The position numbers were made by a program, and so were the translations under genes. From Cytophagales bacterium (GTDB lineage: Bacteria; Bacteroidota; Bacteroidia; Cytophagales; Thermoflexibacteraceae), in NCBI GenBank assembly GCA_013298985.1, contig JAAFJS010000031.1, positions 1 through 36,129 of the forward strand: 36,129 nt of DNA, given 5' to 3'. Shown here piece by piece: positions 1 to 7,046 of the stretch (positions within the stretch are counted from its first letter, which is position 1; every line of letters starts with the position of its first letter). The notes beneath the pieces are model-generated. The model had not been told where the DNA came from, did not search any database, and saw nothing but the letters and a program-made list of their open reading frames with translations.

Positions 1-96
1 GCTCAAGTTTTCCATGCACAAAGATAGGGCTTTTATCCGACTCCACAAAAATTGTCAGACAACCAATTATTTTTGGTGTTATTTGTATTTTTCTCT

Positions 97-723
97 CTAC
101 AAAAGCGAAACTGTTTCGCCTGCGCCCTCGCGTATGAGTTCGAAATCGTCTGTGGTACAGTCAATTACCGTAGAAGGAACATTGCCACCATAGCCTGAAT
201 CTATGACAATGTCGACCAGATGTCCATATTTTTCGTCAATCAGCGAGGGGTCAGTCATGTATTCTATCACTTCGTCCTCGTCTTTGACTGAGGTAGTGAG
301 GATTGGGTTGCCTAACTCTTTGACAATCAGGCGCGGTACGAGGTGGTCAGGCACGCGAATCCCTACTTGTTTTTTCTTGACATTGAATATCTTGGGAACT
401 TGGCTGCTCGACTCCAAAATAAAAGTATAAGCACCAGGAAGTGCTTTTTTCATCAATCGGAAGGCGGGCGTACTCAGCGTTTTGGCGTATTTGCTAATCT
501 CACTCAAATCATAGCAGATAAACGAAAGGTGCATTTTGTCAGGTTTTACGCCTTTGATGCGACAGATTTTCTCTATGGCTTTGGAGTTATACAAATCACA
601 GCCAATTCCATAGACCGTATCAGTAGGATAAATAATAACACCCCCATCTCTGAGGCAATCCACTACCTTCTGAATTTTGCGTTTATCGGGGTTATCGGGG
701 TGAATTTCTAAAAGTTCTGCCAT
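97..723 (-). CDS. YciO/YrdC/Sua5 family protein (threonylcarbamoyl-AMP synthase-like)
   Basis: 208 residues, ATG start at 723, a single YrdC-like domain covering almost the whole protein. The opening motif GGVIIYPTDTVYGIGCDLYN (residues about 26-46) is the nucleotide/bicarbonate pocket of the family that makes threonylcarbamoyl-AMP for tRNA t6A37. The details point to the YciO branch: the region after it reads KPDKMHLSFICYDLSE, as in YciO, and where YrdC/Sua5 have S-x-N this protein has TTSVKDED, so the Asn is missing. There is no C-terminal Sua5 domain. The gene lies 17 bases downstream of the DUF58 gene on the same strand and is probably cotranscribed with it. Membership of the superfamily is secure; catalysis of t6A synthesis is not, because YciO proteins do not simply replace YrdC. 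Confidence 0.85.
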   Translation of the reverse strand: MAELLEIHPDNPDKRKIQKVVDCLRDGGVIIYPTDTVYGIGCDLYNSKAIEKICRIKGVKPDKMHLSFICYDLSEISKYAKTLSTPAFRLMKKALPGAYTFILESSSQVPKIFNVKKKQVGIRVPDHLVPRLIVKELGNPILTTSVKDEDEVIEYMTDPSLIDEKYGHLVDIVIDSGYGGNVPSTVIDCTTDDFELIREGAGETVSLL

Positions 724-740
724 TCAACATTTGATTTTTC

Positions 741-1622
741 CTATTTTTTGGTCAGATTTCTCACTCTAAACATCTTGACCAACTTTGGTACGTAGTCTTC
801 TGCGGTATTGATAAAAACATAATTGGTGCGGTGCTTGTGGCAAAGTTTTTCCAGACTGGCTTGTTTTTCCTCAAACTTGCCAATGATTCCCTTCCGAAAA
901 GCCGTAGAAGACGAATTTACCCAAATCGTATTTCCACTTTCCTTGTCCAAAAGTGGCACAATGCCCAAAGAAGGCATTTCCGTTTCACGCTGGTCGGCAA
1001 GGTGAATTGCTATCAAATCGTGCCTTTTTGCCAGTGCTTTTAGGCTTTGCTCATAGTTTTCATCTACAAAGTCCGAGATAATCACAATGATACTTTTGCG
1101 CTTAATGATATTCATTGCCAATCGAATCGCCTTAGTTAGGTTCGTTTTGAGTGCCTGTGGCTCCATCTTAAAAAGGCTACCAATCAGTTCGTAAATATGC
1201 TTTGCCCCTTTTTTGGGTTTGATGTACTTTTCTCGCTGATTGCTGAAACAGAGCATTCCCACAGAGCTTCCTTCTTTGAGTGCCGAAAAAGAAAGTACAC
1301 CACAAATCTCCTTACTAATGTCTATTTTTTGCTTTCCCTCCTTGCCAATGTGCTGAGAACCACTCACATCTATAATAAAAAAAACATTTTGCTCTTTTTC
1401 TTCTTTGAATGTTTTGATGAAAGTCCCTTCCCCTTTCGCGCTCACGTTCCAGTCAATACTCCGCACGTCATCACCGTACTGATAGGCGCGCACATCATCA
1501 AACTCCAAGCCTGAACCTTTGAAAACAGAGTGAAAATCTCCGTGCATTTCCGTATTGACCGCCTTGCGAATCTTGATTTCGTACCTGCGAAGTTTGTATA
1601 AAATTTCTCGAAGTCCTTCCAT
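741..1622 (-). CDS. DUF58 domain-containing protein
   Basis: 293 residues, ATG at 1622. The DUF58 signature is clear near residues 38-58 (FDDVRAYQYGDDVRSIDW), followed by a von Willebrand A-like fold with a MIDAS-type DVSGS motif (residues about 90-94). No signal peptide or membrane helix is visible, so this is the short cytosolic form. DUF58 proteins normally sit next to a MoxR AAA+ ATPase and BatA-type vWA proteins and are thought to act in protein assembly or metal insertion at the envelope. Here no MoxR is adjacent: the only one in the window is about 31 kb away at 33101 on the other strand. Upstream lies a 650-base gene-free stretch; downstream the YciO-like gene follows after 18 bases. 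Family call is firm, function is unknown. Confidence 0.9.
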   Translation of the reverse strand: MEGLREILYKLRRYEIKIRKAVNTEMHGDFHSVFKGSGLEFDDVRAYQYGDDVRSIDWNVSAKGEGTFIKTFKEEKEQNVFFIIDVSGSQHIGKEGKQKIDISKEICGVLSFSALKEGSSVGMLCFSNQREKYIKPKKGAKHIYELIGSLFKMEPQALKTNLTKAIRLAMNIIKRKSIIVIISDFVDENYEQSLKALAKRHDLIAIHLADQRETEMPSLGIVPLLDKESGNTIWVNSSSTAFRKGIIGKFEEKQASLEKLCHKHRTNYVFINTAEDYVPKLVKMFRVRNLTKK

Positions 1623-1670
1623 AAAAAAACTGCTTATTTCGTTGTTCTTTCCTTGTATGCTATAAGGCTT

Positions 1671-1878
1671 ATAAGTAGTTCAACTTTTTTGTTCGTTCTT
1701 TGTATTATCACAGTCCCGTTAGGGACGTAACTTATTCATCTGCAAATATTTGTATCGTCCCTAATTAGGTTTCAACAAATATTCGTTCTTTAGGATTAGT
1801 AGCTCCCCCCGCTAAAGCGAGGGGTTATCTTTAACTACGCCTTTTAAGCTGCAATGGAATTGGCGTGGAACTACTTAT
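1671..1878. repeat. 208-bp element with 11-bp exact inverted ends
   Basis: ATAAGTAGTTC at 1671-1681 is exactly complementary to GAACTACTTAT at 1868-1878. Between them lie a perfect hairpin GTCCC-GTTA-GGGAC (1713-1726), a second partial copy of that motif (CGTCCCTAATTAGG, about 1757-1769), a CAAATATTTG palindrome (about 1743-1752), a 10-bp direct repeat TTCGTTCTTT (1692-1701 and 1782-1791) and a GC-rich hairpin (1805-1824). There is no ORF inside. The arrangement looks like a non-autonomous mobile or REP-type element; no target-site duplication is obvious. Confidence 0.45.
1805..1824. repeat. GC-rich hairpin in gene-free stretch
   Basis: CCCC at 1805-1808 and CGCT at 1810-1813 pair with AGCG at 1816-1819 and GGGG at 1821-1824, with a two-base AA loop and one C/A mismatch. 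It is an isolated GC-rich hairpin in AT-rich DNA about 180 bases upstream of the DUF58 gene. No T-run follows on either strand, so it is not a standard intrinsic terminator. It may be part of the 1671-1878 element. Confidence 0.45.
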
Positions 1879-1954
1879 CGAGCGAGGAACGGTTTATTCT
1901 TGAATGTCAATAAGGGACTTATTGAAATATAATTTACCCTAATTTTCTACAAAG

Positions 1955-1983
1955 CTGTTGTGCCTAATGGCACTAAACAACAG
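1955..1983. repeat. Imperfect palindrome with CCTAATGG core
   Basis: CTGTTG (1955-1960) pairs with CAACAG (1978-1983), and the inner TGCC (1961-1964) pairs with GGCA (1969-1972) around a TAAT loop. The preceding TTCTACAAA and the NCCTAAnGGN core resemble the units at 1713-1769, so this may be another member of one small hairpin family clustered between rsmG and the DUF58 gene. Confidence 0.4.
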
Positions 1984-2159
1984 AACTCTTATTTTTGTTG
2001 ATGTACCTAACGCACAAAAGTAAGCAAAACTATTCAAATAAAGTATTTGACTTTTACATTTCTACAATAAATCTTTCGCCCAAGAAACGTAACAATAAAT
2101 TGTAAAAACGAGGCTATAAAAAAAATATGATTCTTCTAATCTTTTAGCGCATTGTAATT

Positions 2160-2232
2160 CATGTGATAACACATGAATCATTGATAGGGCATTTTTTCAC
2201 GTGTTATCTCTCGGTACGAAGTACGTGAAAAA
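2160..2232. repeat. Cluster of mutually exclusive hairpins downstream of rsmG
   Basis: Three pairings are possible. CATGTG-ATAA-CACATG (2160-2175) is a perfect small hairpin. TTTTTCACGT (2193-2202) pairs perfectly with ACGTGAAAAA (2223-2232). Alternatively GATAACAC (2164-2171) pairs with GTGTTATC (2201-2208), which would disrupt both. The cluster lies about 40 bases past the rsmG stop and may act in 3'-end formation or as a switch before the DUF58 gene. No U-run follows the stem on the minus strand, so a plain intrinsic terminator is not clear. Confidence 0.4.
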
Positions 2233-2270
2233 CCAATTTTTCCGCTATAACTTTTTATAAACCAAAAATA

Positions 2271-2882
2271 TTACTTGACATACACCACTTTTTTGCTTTC
2301 AAAAAAATCTCCTTCAAAAAAATCTTTGATGTTGTAAAACTTGTAATGATGACGAAAATCGGCAAACTCTTCCATCAAATCTCCACCTTTGAGGCACAAA
2401 AATCCATTTGCCAAGCTATTGACTGAGTTTCTGTGCAAAAGATGATGTGTCTGGTGGTAAAAAGTGCTGATGTCAGCCACTGCGCGACTCAGCACAAAGT
2501 CAAATTTTTGCTTCAAATCTTCCGAACGAATATGCTCAGAAGTAATATTTTTTAAGCCCAAGGCATTACTAACCTCGCTGACTACTTTGATTTTTTTGCC
2601 AATAGAGTCTATCGAATGGAACTGCACTTCGGGAAATAAAATAGCCAAAGGAACACTGGGAAAGCCACCACCTGTGCCTACATCTACTATTTTGGTATTG
2701 GGTTTGAACTGAATCACCTTGCCAATCGCCAGAGAATGAAGCAGATGACGTTCGTGAAAATTGTCCATATCCTTTCGAGAAATCACATTGATTTTTGCGT
2801 TCCATTCTTCATAAAGAGCCTGCATCGCGTCAAACTGCTGGATTTGTTGTTCGGAAAGCTGGGGAAAATATTGGGTAAGCAT
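2271..2882 (-). CDS. rsmG: 16S rRNA (guanine527-N7)-methyltransferase RsmG
   Basis: 203 residues from the ATG at 2882, close to the usual 200-210 for RsmG/GidB. This enzyme uses SAM to methylate G527 of 16S rRNA in the 30S subunit; its loss gives low-level streptomycin resistance in many bacteria. The SAM motif IVDVGTGGGFPSVPLAI and the family segment KKIKVVSEVSNALGLKNI, followed by FDFVLSRAVADI, are diagnostic. The N-terminal helix with NVISRKDMDNFHERHLLHSLA is also typical. The frame is open further upstream to a TTG at 2909, but that codon overlaps a TATTTTTG promoter -7 element (minus strand, 2907-2914), so transcription probably starts after it and the ATG is preferred. It appears monocistronic, with a 650-base gap downstream. 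Confidence 0.95.
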   Translation of the reverse strand: MLTQYFPQLSEQQIQQFDAMQALYEEWNAKINVISRKDMDNFHERHLLHSLAIGKVIQFKPNTKIVDVGTGGGFPSVPLAILFPEVQFHSIDSIGKKIKVVSEVSNALGLKNITSEHIRSEDLKQKFDFVLSRAVADISTFYHQTHHLLHRNSVNSLANGFLCLKGGDLMEEFADFRHHYKFYNIKDFFEGDFFESKKVVYVK

Positions 2883-2906
2883 GATTTTTTTAGAGATTGA
2901 GTTTGG

Positions 2907-2914
2907 CAAAAATA
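2907..2914 (-). promoter_or_regulatory. Candidate Bacteroidota -7 element for rsmG
   Basis: The minus strand reads TATTTTTG, matching the Bacteroidota consensus TAnnTTTG, about 25 bases before the rsmG ATG. No good TTTG -33 box is found 19-21 bases further upstream, so this is a half-site only. Confidence 0.4.
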
Positions 2915-3020
2915 AGCACTATTTCATCAAGAAATTTGATTTAAAATTATAAATTTATCACGCTGTAAGATTTATTGTTGTTAAAAAGAAACTTAACTTC
3001 AAAAGTTTGAGGTGTTTTAA

Positions 3021-3051
3021 TTTGCTTTCAGTCCCTCATTGATTACTTTTG
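3021..3051 (+). promoter_or_regulatory. Bacteroidota-type promoter for the FAH operon
   Basis: TTTG at 3021-3024 and TACTTTTG at 3044-3051 are separated by 19 bases, a full match to the Bacteroidota primary sigma consensus (TTTG, about 19-21 bases, TAnnTTTG). Transcription would begin near 3058, leaving a leader of about 160 nucleotides before the ATG at 3220; the leader contains the GC-rich inverted repeat at 3103-3170. Confidence 0.65.
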
Positions 3052-3102
3052 AGAATTAAACACAAAAGGTAGTGTTTTCAGATGTATGATGCTCAAAACT
3101 TT

Positions 3103-3170
3103 ACCTCCCCCCAACCCCCTCCAAAGGGGGAGAAAAGACTGTTTCTTTCAAAGAGGTGGGGAGGGGTTGG
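3103..3170. repeat. GC-rich inverted repeat in the FAH leader
   Basis: CCAACCCC (3111-3118) is exactly complementary to GGGGTTGG (3163-3170). Inside, CCCCC (3115-3119) can also pair with GGGGG (3126-3130) across a short loop. The C-rich/G-rich arms stand out in AT-rich surroundings and resemble dispersed intergenic repeats often seen in Bacteroidota. It lies in the predicted 5' leader of the hydrolase operon, where a stable hairpin could affect expression. Confidence 0.55.
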
Positions 3171-3219
3171 TTATCATACCATTAGAATCAACACTACAAA
3201 AAAATAAACACATATTCGT

Positions 3220-4077
3220 ATGAAACTTTTTCGCTTTGGTGAAGCTGGTCAAGAAAAAACAGGTGTTATTCTCCCTGATGGACTCAAAATAGATGTAAGT
3301 GCCTTTGGAGAAGACTATTCGGAAGATTTTTTTGAAAATGATGGTATCAATCGCCTCAAAAGCTGGCTTCAAGCCAATTTTGCCCAATGTCCTCTCGTGC
3401 CTACGAATGTGCGTATGGGCGTGCCACTTTACAAACCAAGCAAAATTATTTGTATTGGCTTAAATTACCTGAAACACGCCCAAGAAACAGGCGCGAAAGT
3501 TCCGACAGAACCTATTATTTTTTTCAAATCGACCACTGCGCTTTGTGGTGCAAATGATGATTTGATAATTCCTAAAAATAGTGAGAAAACGGACTGGGAG
3601 GTAGAATTAGCCGTAATTATCGGAAAACGAACTTCTTACGTCAGCGAAAGCGAAGCGATGGAGTATGTGCTTGGCTATGCCCTGCACAACGATTACAGTG
3701 AACGAGCCTTCCAGTTAGAGCGCGGCGGGCAGTGGGTCAAAGGAAAAAGCTGTGATACCTTTGCACCTTTGGGGCCTTTTATAGCTACCAAAGACGAAAT
3801 AGCTGACCCCAACCAACTGAATCTGTGGCTCAAACTCAATGATAAAATGGTACAGAATAGCAATACTTCTGATATGATTTTCCATGTACCTTTTCTGATA
3901 AGCTACCTGAGCCAGTTTATGACGCTTTTGGCAGGCGATATTATTTCTACGGGTACACCGCAGGGCGTAGGCTTGGGCATGAATCCGCCTCTTTATCTCA
4001 AAGCAGGAGATATGGTAGAGCTTGGTATTGAGGGACTTGGCACTTCCAAACAAGTAGCAAAGGCATATAGCAAGTAA
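3220..4077 (+). CDS. Fumarylacetoacetate hydrolase (FAH) family protein
   Basis: 285 residues, ATG at 3220. An N-terminal beta domain (1-70) opens with MKLFRFG, followed by the FAH catalytic domain from about residue 75 (KIICIGLNYLKHAQE). The metal-binding acidic triad is intact: E127 and E129 in DWEVEL and D158 in HNDYSER. The glycine-rich TPQGVGLGMNPP loop near the C terminus is also typical. The family contains 2,4-diketo-3-deoxy-L-fuconate hydrolase, acylpyruvases and oxaloacetate decarboxylases, all cleaving or decarboxylating beta-dicarbonyl substrates with Mg2+ or Mn2+. The size and the MKLFRFG opening fit the fuconate-pathway type best, but substrate cannot be fixed. It is the first gene of an operon with a glycosyltransferase (30 bases downstream) and a sugar epimerase. 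Confidence 0.9.
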   Translation: MKLFRFGEAGQEKTGVILPDGLKIDVSAFGEDYSEDFFENDGINRLKSWLQANFAQCPLVPTNVRMGVPLYKPSKIICIGLNYLKHAQETGAKVPTEPIIFFKSTTALCGANDDLIIPKNSEKTDWEVELAVIIGKRTSYVSESEAMEYVLGYALHNDYSERAFQLERGGQWVKGKSCDTFAPLGPFIATKDEIADPNQLNLWLKLNDKMVQNSNTSDMIFHVPFLISYLSQFMTLLAGDIISTGTPQGVGLGMNPPLYLKAGDMVELGIEGLGTSKQVAKAYSK

Positions 4078-4107
4078 CGTGTTTTTTTGTATTTTTAGCA
4101 ATCAATA

Positions 4108-5172
4108 ATGACTTTTAAGTTTACCAAAGAAAATACCTTAGTGGCTGGTTTCCACATAGTTCACCATGCCTCTGGCTCAGGTTATGATGGGTTGGTTTCG
4201 CACCTGCCTGCAACCTACACTGATGCTGATAATTTAATGTTTGGACACACACGTTTTGGCTCTCTCCAACGAAAGGCAAATATGCTTTTTTTTGATTTTT
4301 ATTTGAAAATGATTCGTTCAAAGTATAAAATAGTACACTTTCTTTATCCTGAAGGTCATCTTGGTTTTACCTTGGCTCCACTAAAACACATCAAAAAAGT
4401 CGCGACCGTACACCTCAAACTGGACTGGGCGCACAAAAAACACCTCTCCGAGTTTGGTTCTTTCAAAGAATACCTTTATGCCAAAATCAGACACCGCGCT
4501 TTCTCTCAATTAGATGGCATCATCACTCTGAGCAGTGCCAACGTTGCAGAAGCCCAACGATGCTTTCCAAAAGCCAAAATCAAGTTTATTCCTCATGGAA
4601 TTCACAACAATAGCCACTATTTTCAATTACTTTATAGTGAACATAAACCATTCAAAATTATCACGATAGGAATGAACTATCGTGATTTTGAGCAGTATAA
4701 AGCCATCGTAAACCATGCGCGCGAACACCAAAAAAATTGGCAGTTTCACTTGGTGGGCGCGTGGTCAGCATGGCGCAATTTCTTCAAAGATTACCCCAAT
4801 GTGGTGGTTCACAACTATTTAGAAAACGAGGCATATTTCTCTTTATTAAACAGTTGCCACGTCCATTTACTGCCTTTGACCTTCGCCACCGCCAACAATT
4901 CACTTTTGGAGGCACACTCTTTGGGTATTCCAAGTATTATCACTAACTTGGTCAGTGTAAAAGACTATGCCACCTCGGACACTCGCTTTTTTGCTGACTT
5001 AGCGGAGGCTGTAAACCATCTCCAATGGTACGAGCAAATGGATATAACCGCTTTTAATACCCTCAGACAACAGATAAAGCAGGAGGCACAAAGATTTTTT
5101 TGGGAAAATATTGCACAGGAAGTAATACAATTTTATCATGAAATTTATGAAAATGGAAACGCAACACGCTGA
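4108..5172 (+). CDS. GT-B fold glycosyltransferase (family 4-like)
   Basis: 354 residues, ATG at 4108. The C-terminal half has the retaining GT-B pattern: FIPHGI near residue 160, a WQFHLVGAW strand, and a donor-binding segment SCHVHLLPLTFATANNSLLEAHSLGIP in which a Glu precedes AHSLGIPSIIT, as in GT4. The N-terminal half is divergent but has ATVHLKLDW and IITLSSANVAEAQ, the usual position of an acceptor-domain edge. No membrane helix. It probably transfers a hexose to a lipid-linked or extracellular glycan. Its 3' end overlaps the AGE epimerase gene by 35 bases, so the two are translated together. Donor and acceptor are unknown. Confidence 0.8.
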   Translation: MTFKFTKENTLVAGFHIVHHASGSGYDGLVSHLPATYTDADNLMFGHTRFGSLQRKANMLFFDFYLKMIRSKYKIVHFLYPEGHLGFTLAPLKHIKKVATVHLKLDWAHKKHLSEFGSFKEYLYAKIRHRAFSQLDGIITLSSANVAEAQRCFPKAKIKFIPHGIHNNSHYFQLLYSEHKPFKIITIGMNYRDFEQYKAIVNHAREHQKNWQFHLVGAWSAWRNFFKDYPNVVVHNYLENEAYFSLLNSCHVHLLPLTFATANNSLLEAHSLGIPSIITNLVSVKDYATSDTRFFADLAEAVNHLQWYEQMDITAFNTLRQQIKQEAQRFFWENIAQEVIQFYHEIYENGNATR

Positions 5173-6355
5173 ATACCTGAGCCTTGACCGCTATGCCAAA
5201 GAAGTAAATACAGAACTACAAAGTATATTAAACTACTGGTTTAGCCATACTTATAACGAAAAACAAGAAAACTTTTTTAATAAAGTAGATAAAAATAATG
5301 TTCCAGACGCTACCTCGCCCAAGGGTATTGTACTGAATAGCAGGATTTTATGGACTTTTTCTGCCGCTTCGCAGTTGTTGGTGGAACAAACACCTATTAC
5401 AGACTACCTCACCATGACCGAAACCGCCTATCAATACCTTATTACTTACTTCAAAGACAAGGAGTTTGGCGGTATGTATTGGTCTTTGGACGCAGCAGGC
5501 AATCCTTTGGACAAAACCAAGCAAATGTATGGTCATTCGTTTGCCCTTTACGCGTTTAGTGAGTATTATCAGCTAAGGCAGCAACCTGAAATTTTAAATG
5601 AGGCAATAGCAATTTACCAATCCATTGAAAATCATGCTTTTGACAAGGAAAACTTGGGTTATATTGATGCCTTCGAACAAAACTGGCAGCCTACCACCGC
5701 ACTGTATTTGAGCAAAGATGGTGCAAAAAAAACCATGAATACGCACTTACATTTGTTAGAGGCTTATACCAATCTTTATCGAGTTTGGAAAAATGAAGGC
5801 TTAAAAATACAGCTTAATCGCCTGATTGACAATTTTTTAACTCGTATCATTGACCCAGTTACGCAGCATTTGATTTCATTTTTTCAGGAAAACTGGAAGC
5901 CCACTTCTCAGATAGATTCTTATGGACACGACATTGAGTGTTCGTGGTTGCTCTTGGAGGCGGCAGAAGTCCTTGAAGATAAAGCACTGATAGAGAAAAT
6001 AAAACCAATCTGCGTACAGATGGCAATGGCGGCGGCAATGGGGCTGGACAAAGACGGCAGTATGCGTTACGAGTTTGACAGAGCCACAGGACATCAGAAC
6101 AACGAAAAAAGCTGGTGGGTGCAGGCAGAGGCAATGGTCGGTTTTTTTAACGCATGGCAGATTTCGGGAGCTAAACACTTCTTAGACAAGTCATTGGACG
6201 TTTGGAAGTTTACCAAAAAAAGTATCATTGACAAAGAGAATGGCGAATGGTTTATGTCCGCTAATAACCAAACTGCTGACAAAGTTACACTTTGGAAATG
6301 CCCTTACCACAATGCGCGGGCGTGTATGGAAATTTTTAAACGAATAAGGAGATGA
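5138..6355 (+). CDS. AGE family epimerase (cellobiose/mannobiose 2-epimerase-like)
   Basis: 405 residues from ATG 5138; ATGs at 5147 and 5153 are alternatives. The protein is one (alpha/alpha)6 barrel of the N-acylglucosamine 2-epimerase superfamily. Motifs match the cellobiose 2-epimerase branch: SRILWTFSAAS near residue 68, MYGHSFALYAFSEYY near 130, MNTHLHLLEAY near 200, GHDIECSWLL near 265, KSWWVQAEAMVGFFNAW near 320 and WKCPYHNARACMEI at the C terminus. The conserved His residues in these motifs are the general acid/base set. Such enzymes epimerise the reducing-end glucose or mannose of beta-1,4-disaccharides. Known relatives sit beside mannan-degradation genes, whereas here the gene overlaps a glycosyltransferase gene by 35 bases; true substrate is open. 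Confidence 0.85.
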   Translation: MKFMKMETQHAEYLSLDRYAKEVNTELQSILNYWFSHTYNEKQENFFNKVDKNNVPDATSPKGIVLNSRILWTFSAASQLLVEQTPITDYLTMTETAYQYLITYFKDKEFGGMYWSLDAAGNPLDKTKQMYGHSFALYAFSEYYQLRQQPEILNEAIAIYQSIENHAFDKENLGYIDAFEQNWQPTTALYLSKDGAKKTMNTHLHLLEAYTNLYRVWKNEGLKIQLNRLIDNFLTRIIDPVTQHLISFFQENWKPTSQIDSYGHDIECSWLLLEAAEVLEDKALIEKIKPICVQMAMAAAMGLDKDGSMRYEFDRATGHQNNEKSWWVQAEAMVGFFNAWQISGAKHFLDKSLDVWKFTKKSIIDKENGEWFMSANNQTADKVTLWKCPYHNARACMEIFKRIRR

Positions 6356-6365
6356 GGTTTTTGTG

Positions 6366-6392
6366 TGTCTATTCCATGAACTGAAATAGACA
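6366..6392. terminator. Weak hairpin between convergent genes
   Basis: TGTCTATT (6366-6373) pairs exactly with AATAGACA (6385-6392) over an 11-base loop, in the 104-base gap between the convergent AGE epimerase and acetyltransferase genes. No clear U-run follows on either strand, so termination here is only suggested by position. Confidence 0.3.
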
Positions 6393-6459
6393 TAGTAAGT
6401 TAAGAATTCAAAAAGTTGATATGCCAAAAGTAAGATTTCGTGAAATAGAAATCTTTGAA

Positions 6460-7038
6460 TCAGATTTTGCTTACTGTTCCTTTGTTGAGTTGGTATTTTT
6501 CACCACTCTCTGGGCAGACGGCAAGGTTGTTTTCGTCGAACTTGAGTTTATGCCCATATTCACTCATCCAGCCCACTTGTTTGGCAGGATTTCCTACTAC
6601 TAAGGCATAGGCGGGGATATTTTTAGTAACTACCGCTCCCGCGCCAATAAATGCAAACTCGCCAATGTCATGCCCGCAAACAATGGTGGCATTTGCGCCA
6701 ATGGTAGCCCCGCGCTTCACTGTTGTTTTGGCATATTGACCTCTACGATTGATGGCACTTCTGGGGTTTGTAACATTAGTAAAAACCATAGAAGGTCCTA
6801 AGAATACGTCATCTTCGCAAACTACACCTGTATAAATAGAAACGTTATTCTGAATTTTTACATTATTGCCCAGCACTACCTCAGAGGATACGACTACATT
6901 TTGCCCTATGTTGCAGCCTGCTCCTATTTTGCAGTTAGTCATGATATGAGAGAAATGCCAAATCTTAGTACCTTCTCCAATTTCGCACCCTTCATCGATA
7001 ATAGCAGTTTCGTGAGAAAAATATTTTTTTTCGCCCAT
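6460..7038 (-). CDS. wlbB: UDP-2-acetamido-3-amino-glucuronate N-acetyltransferase (WlbB/WbpD type)
   Basis: 192 residues with a left-handed parallel beta-helix made of hexapeptide repeats (residues about 10-150), for example [26 protein letters not shown] and [13 protein letters not shown]. The segment [36 protein letters not shown] and the closing [11 protein letters not shown] match WlbB/WbpD closely. The enzyme acetylates the 3-amino group of UDP-GlcNAc3NA with acetyl-CoA to give UDP-GlcNAc3NAcA (EC 2.3.1.201). The gene is the last of the minus-strand polysaccharide operon, 8 bases downstream of the matching dehydrogenase, which supports the specific assignment. Related acetyltransferases make other diacetamido sugars, so the exact stereochemistry is inferred from context. 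Confidence 0.88.
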   Translation of the reverse strand: MGEKKYFSHETAIIDEGCEIGEGTKIWHFSHIMTNCKIGAGCNIGQNVVVSSEVVLGNNVKIQNNVSIYTGVVCEDDVFLGPSMVFTNVTNPRSAINRRGQYAKTTVKRGATIGANATIVCGHDIGEFAFIGAGAVVTKNIPAYALVVGNPAKQVGWMSEYGHKLKFDENNLAVCPESGEKYQLNKGTVSKI

Positions 7039-7046
7039 GATATTTT

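Noticed and set aside
1-96. Possible coding remnant at the left edge
   Set aside because: Short open frames exist on both strands but none can be told from chance within 96 bases.
2269-2909. TTG at 2909 as the start of rsmG
   Set aside because: The codon lies in a promoter -7 box and the nearby ATG at 2882 gives the usual protein length.
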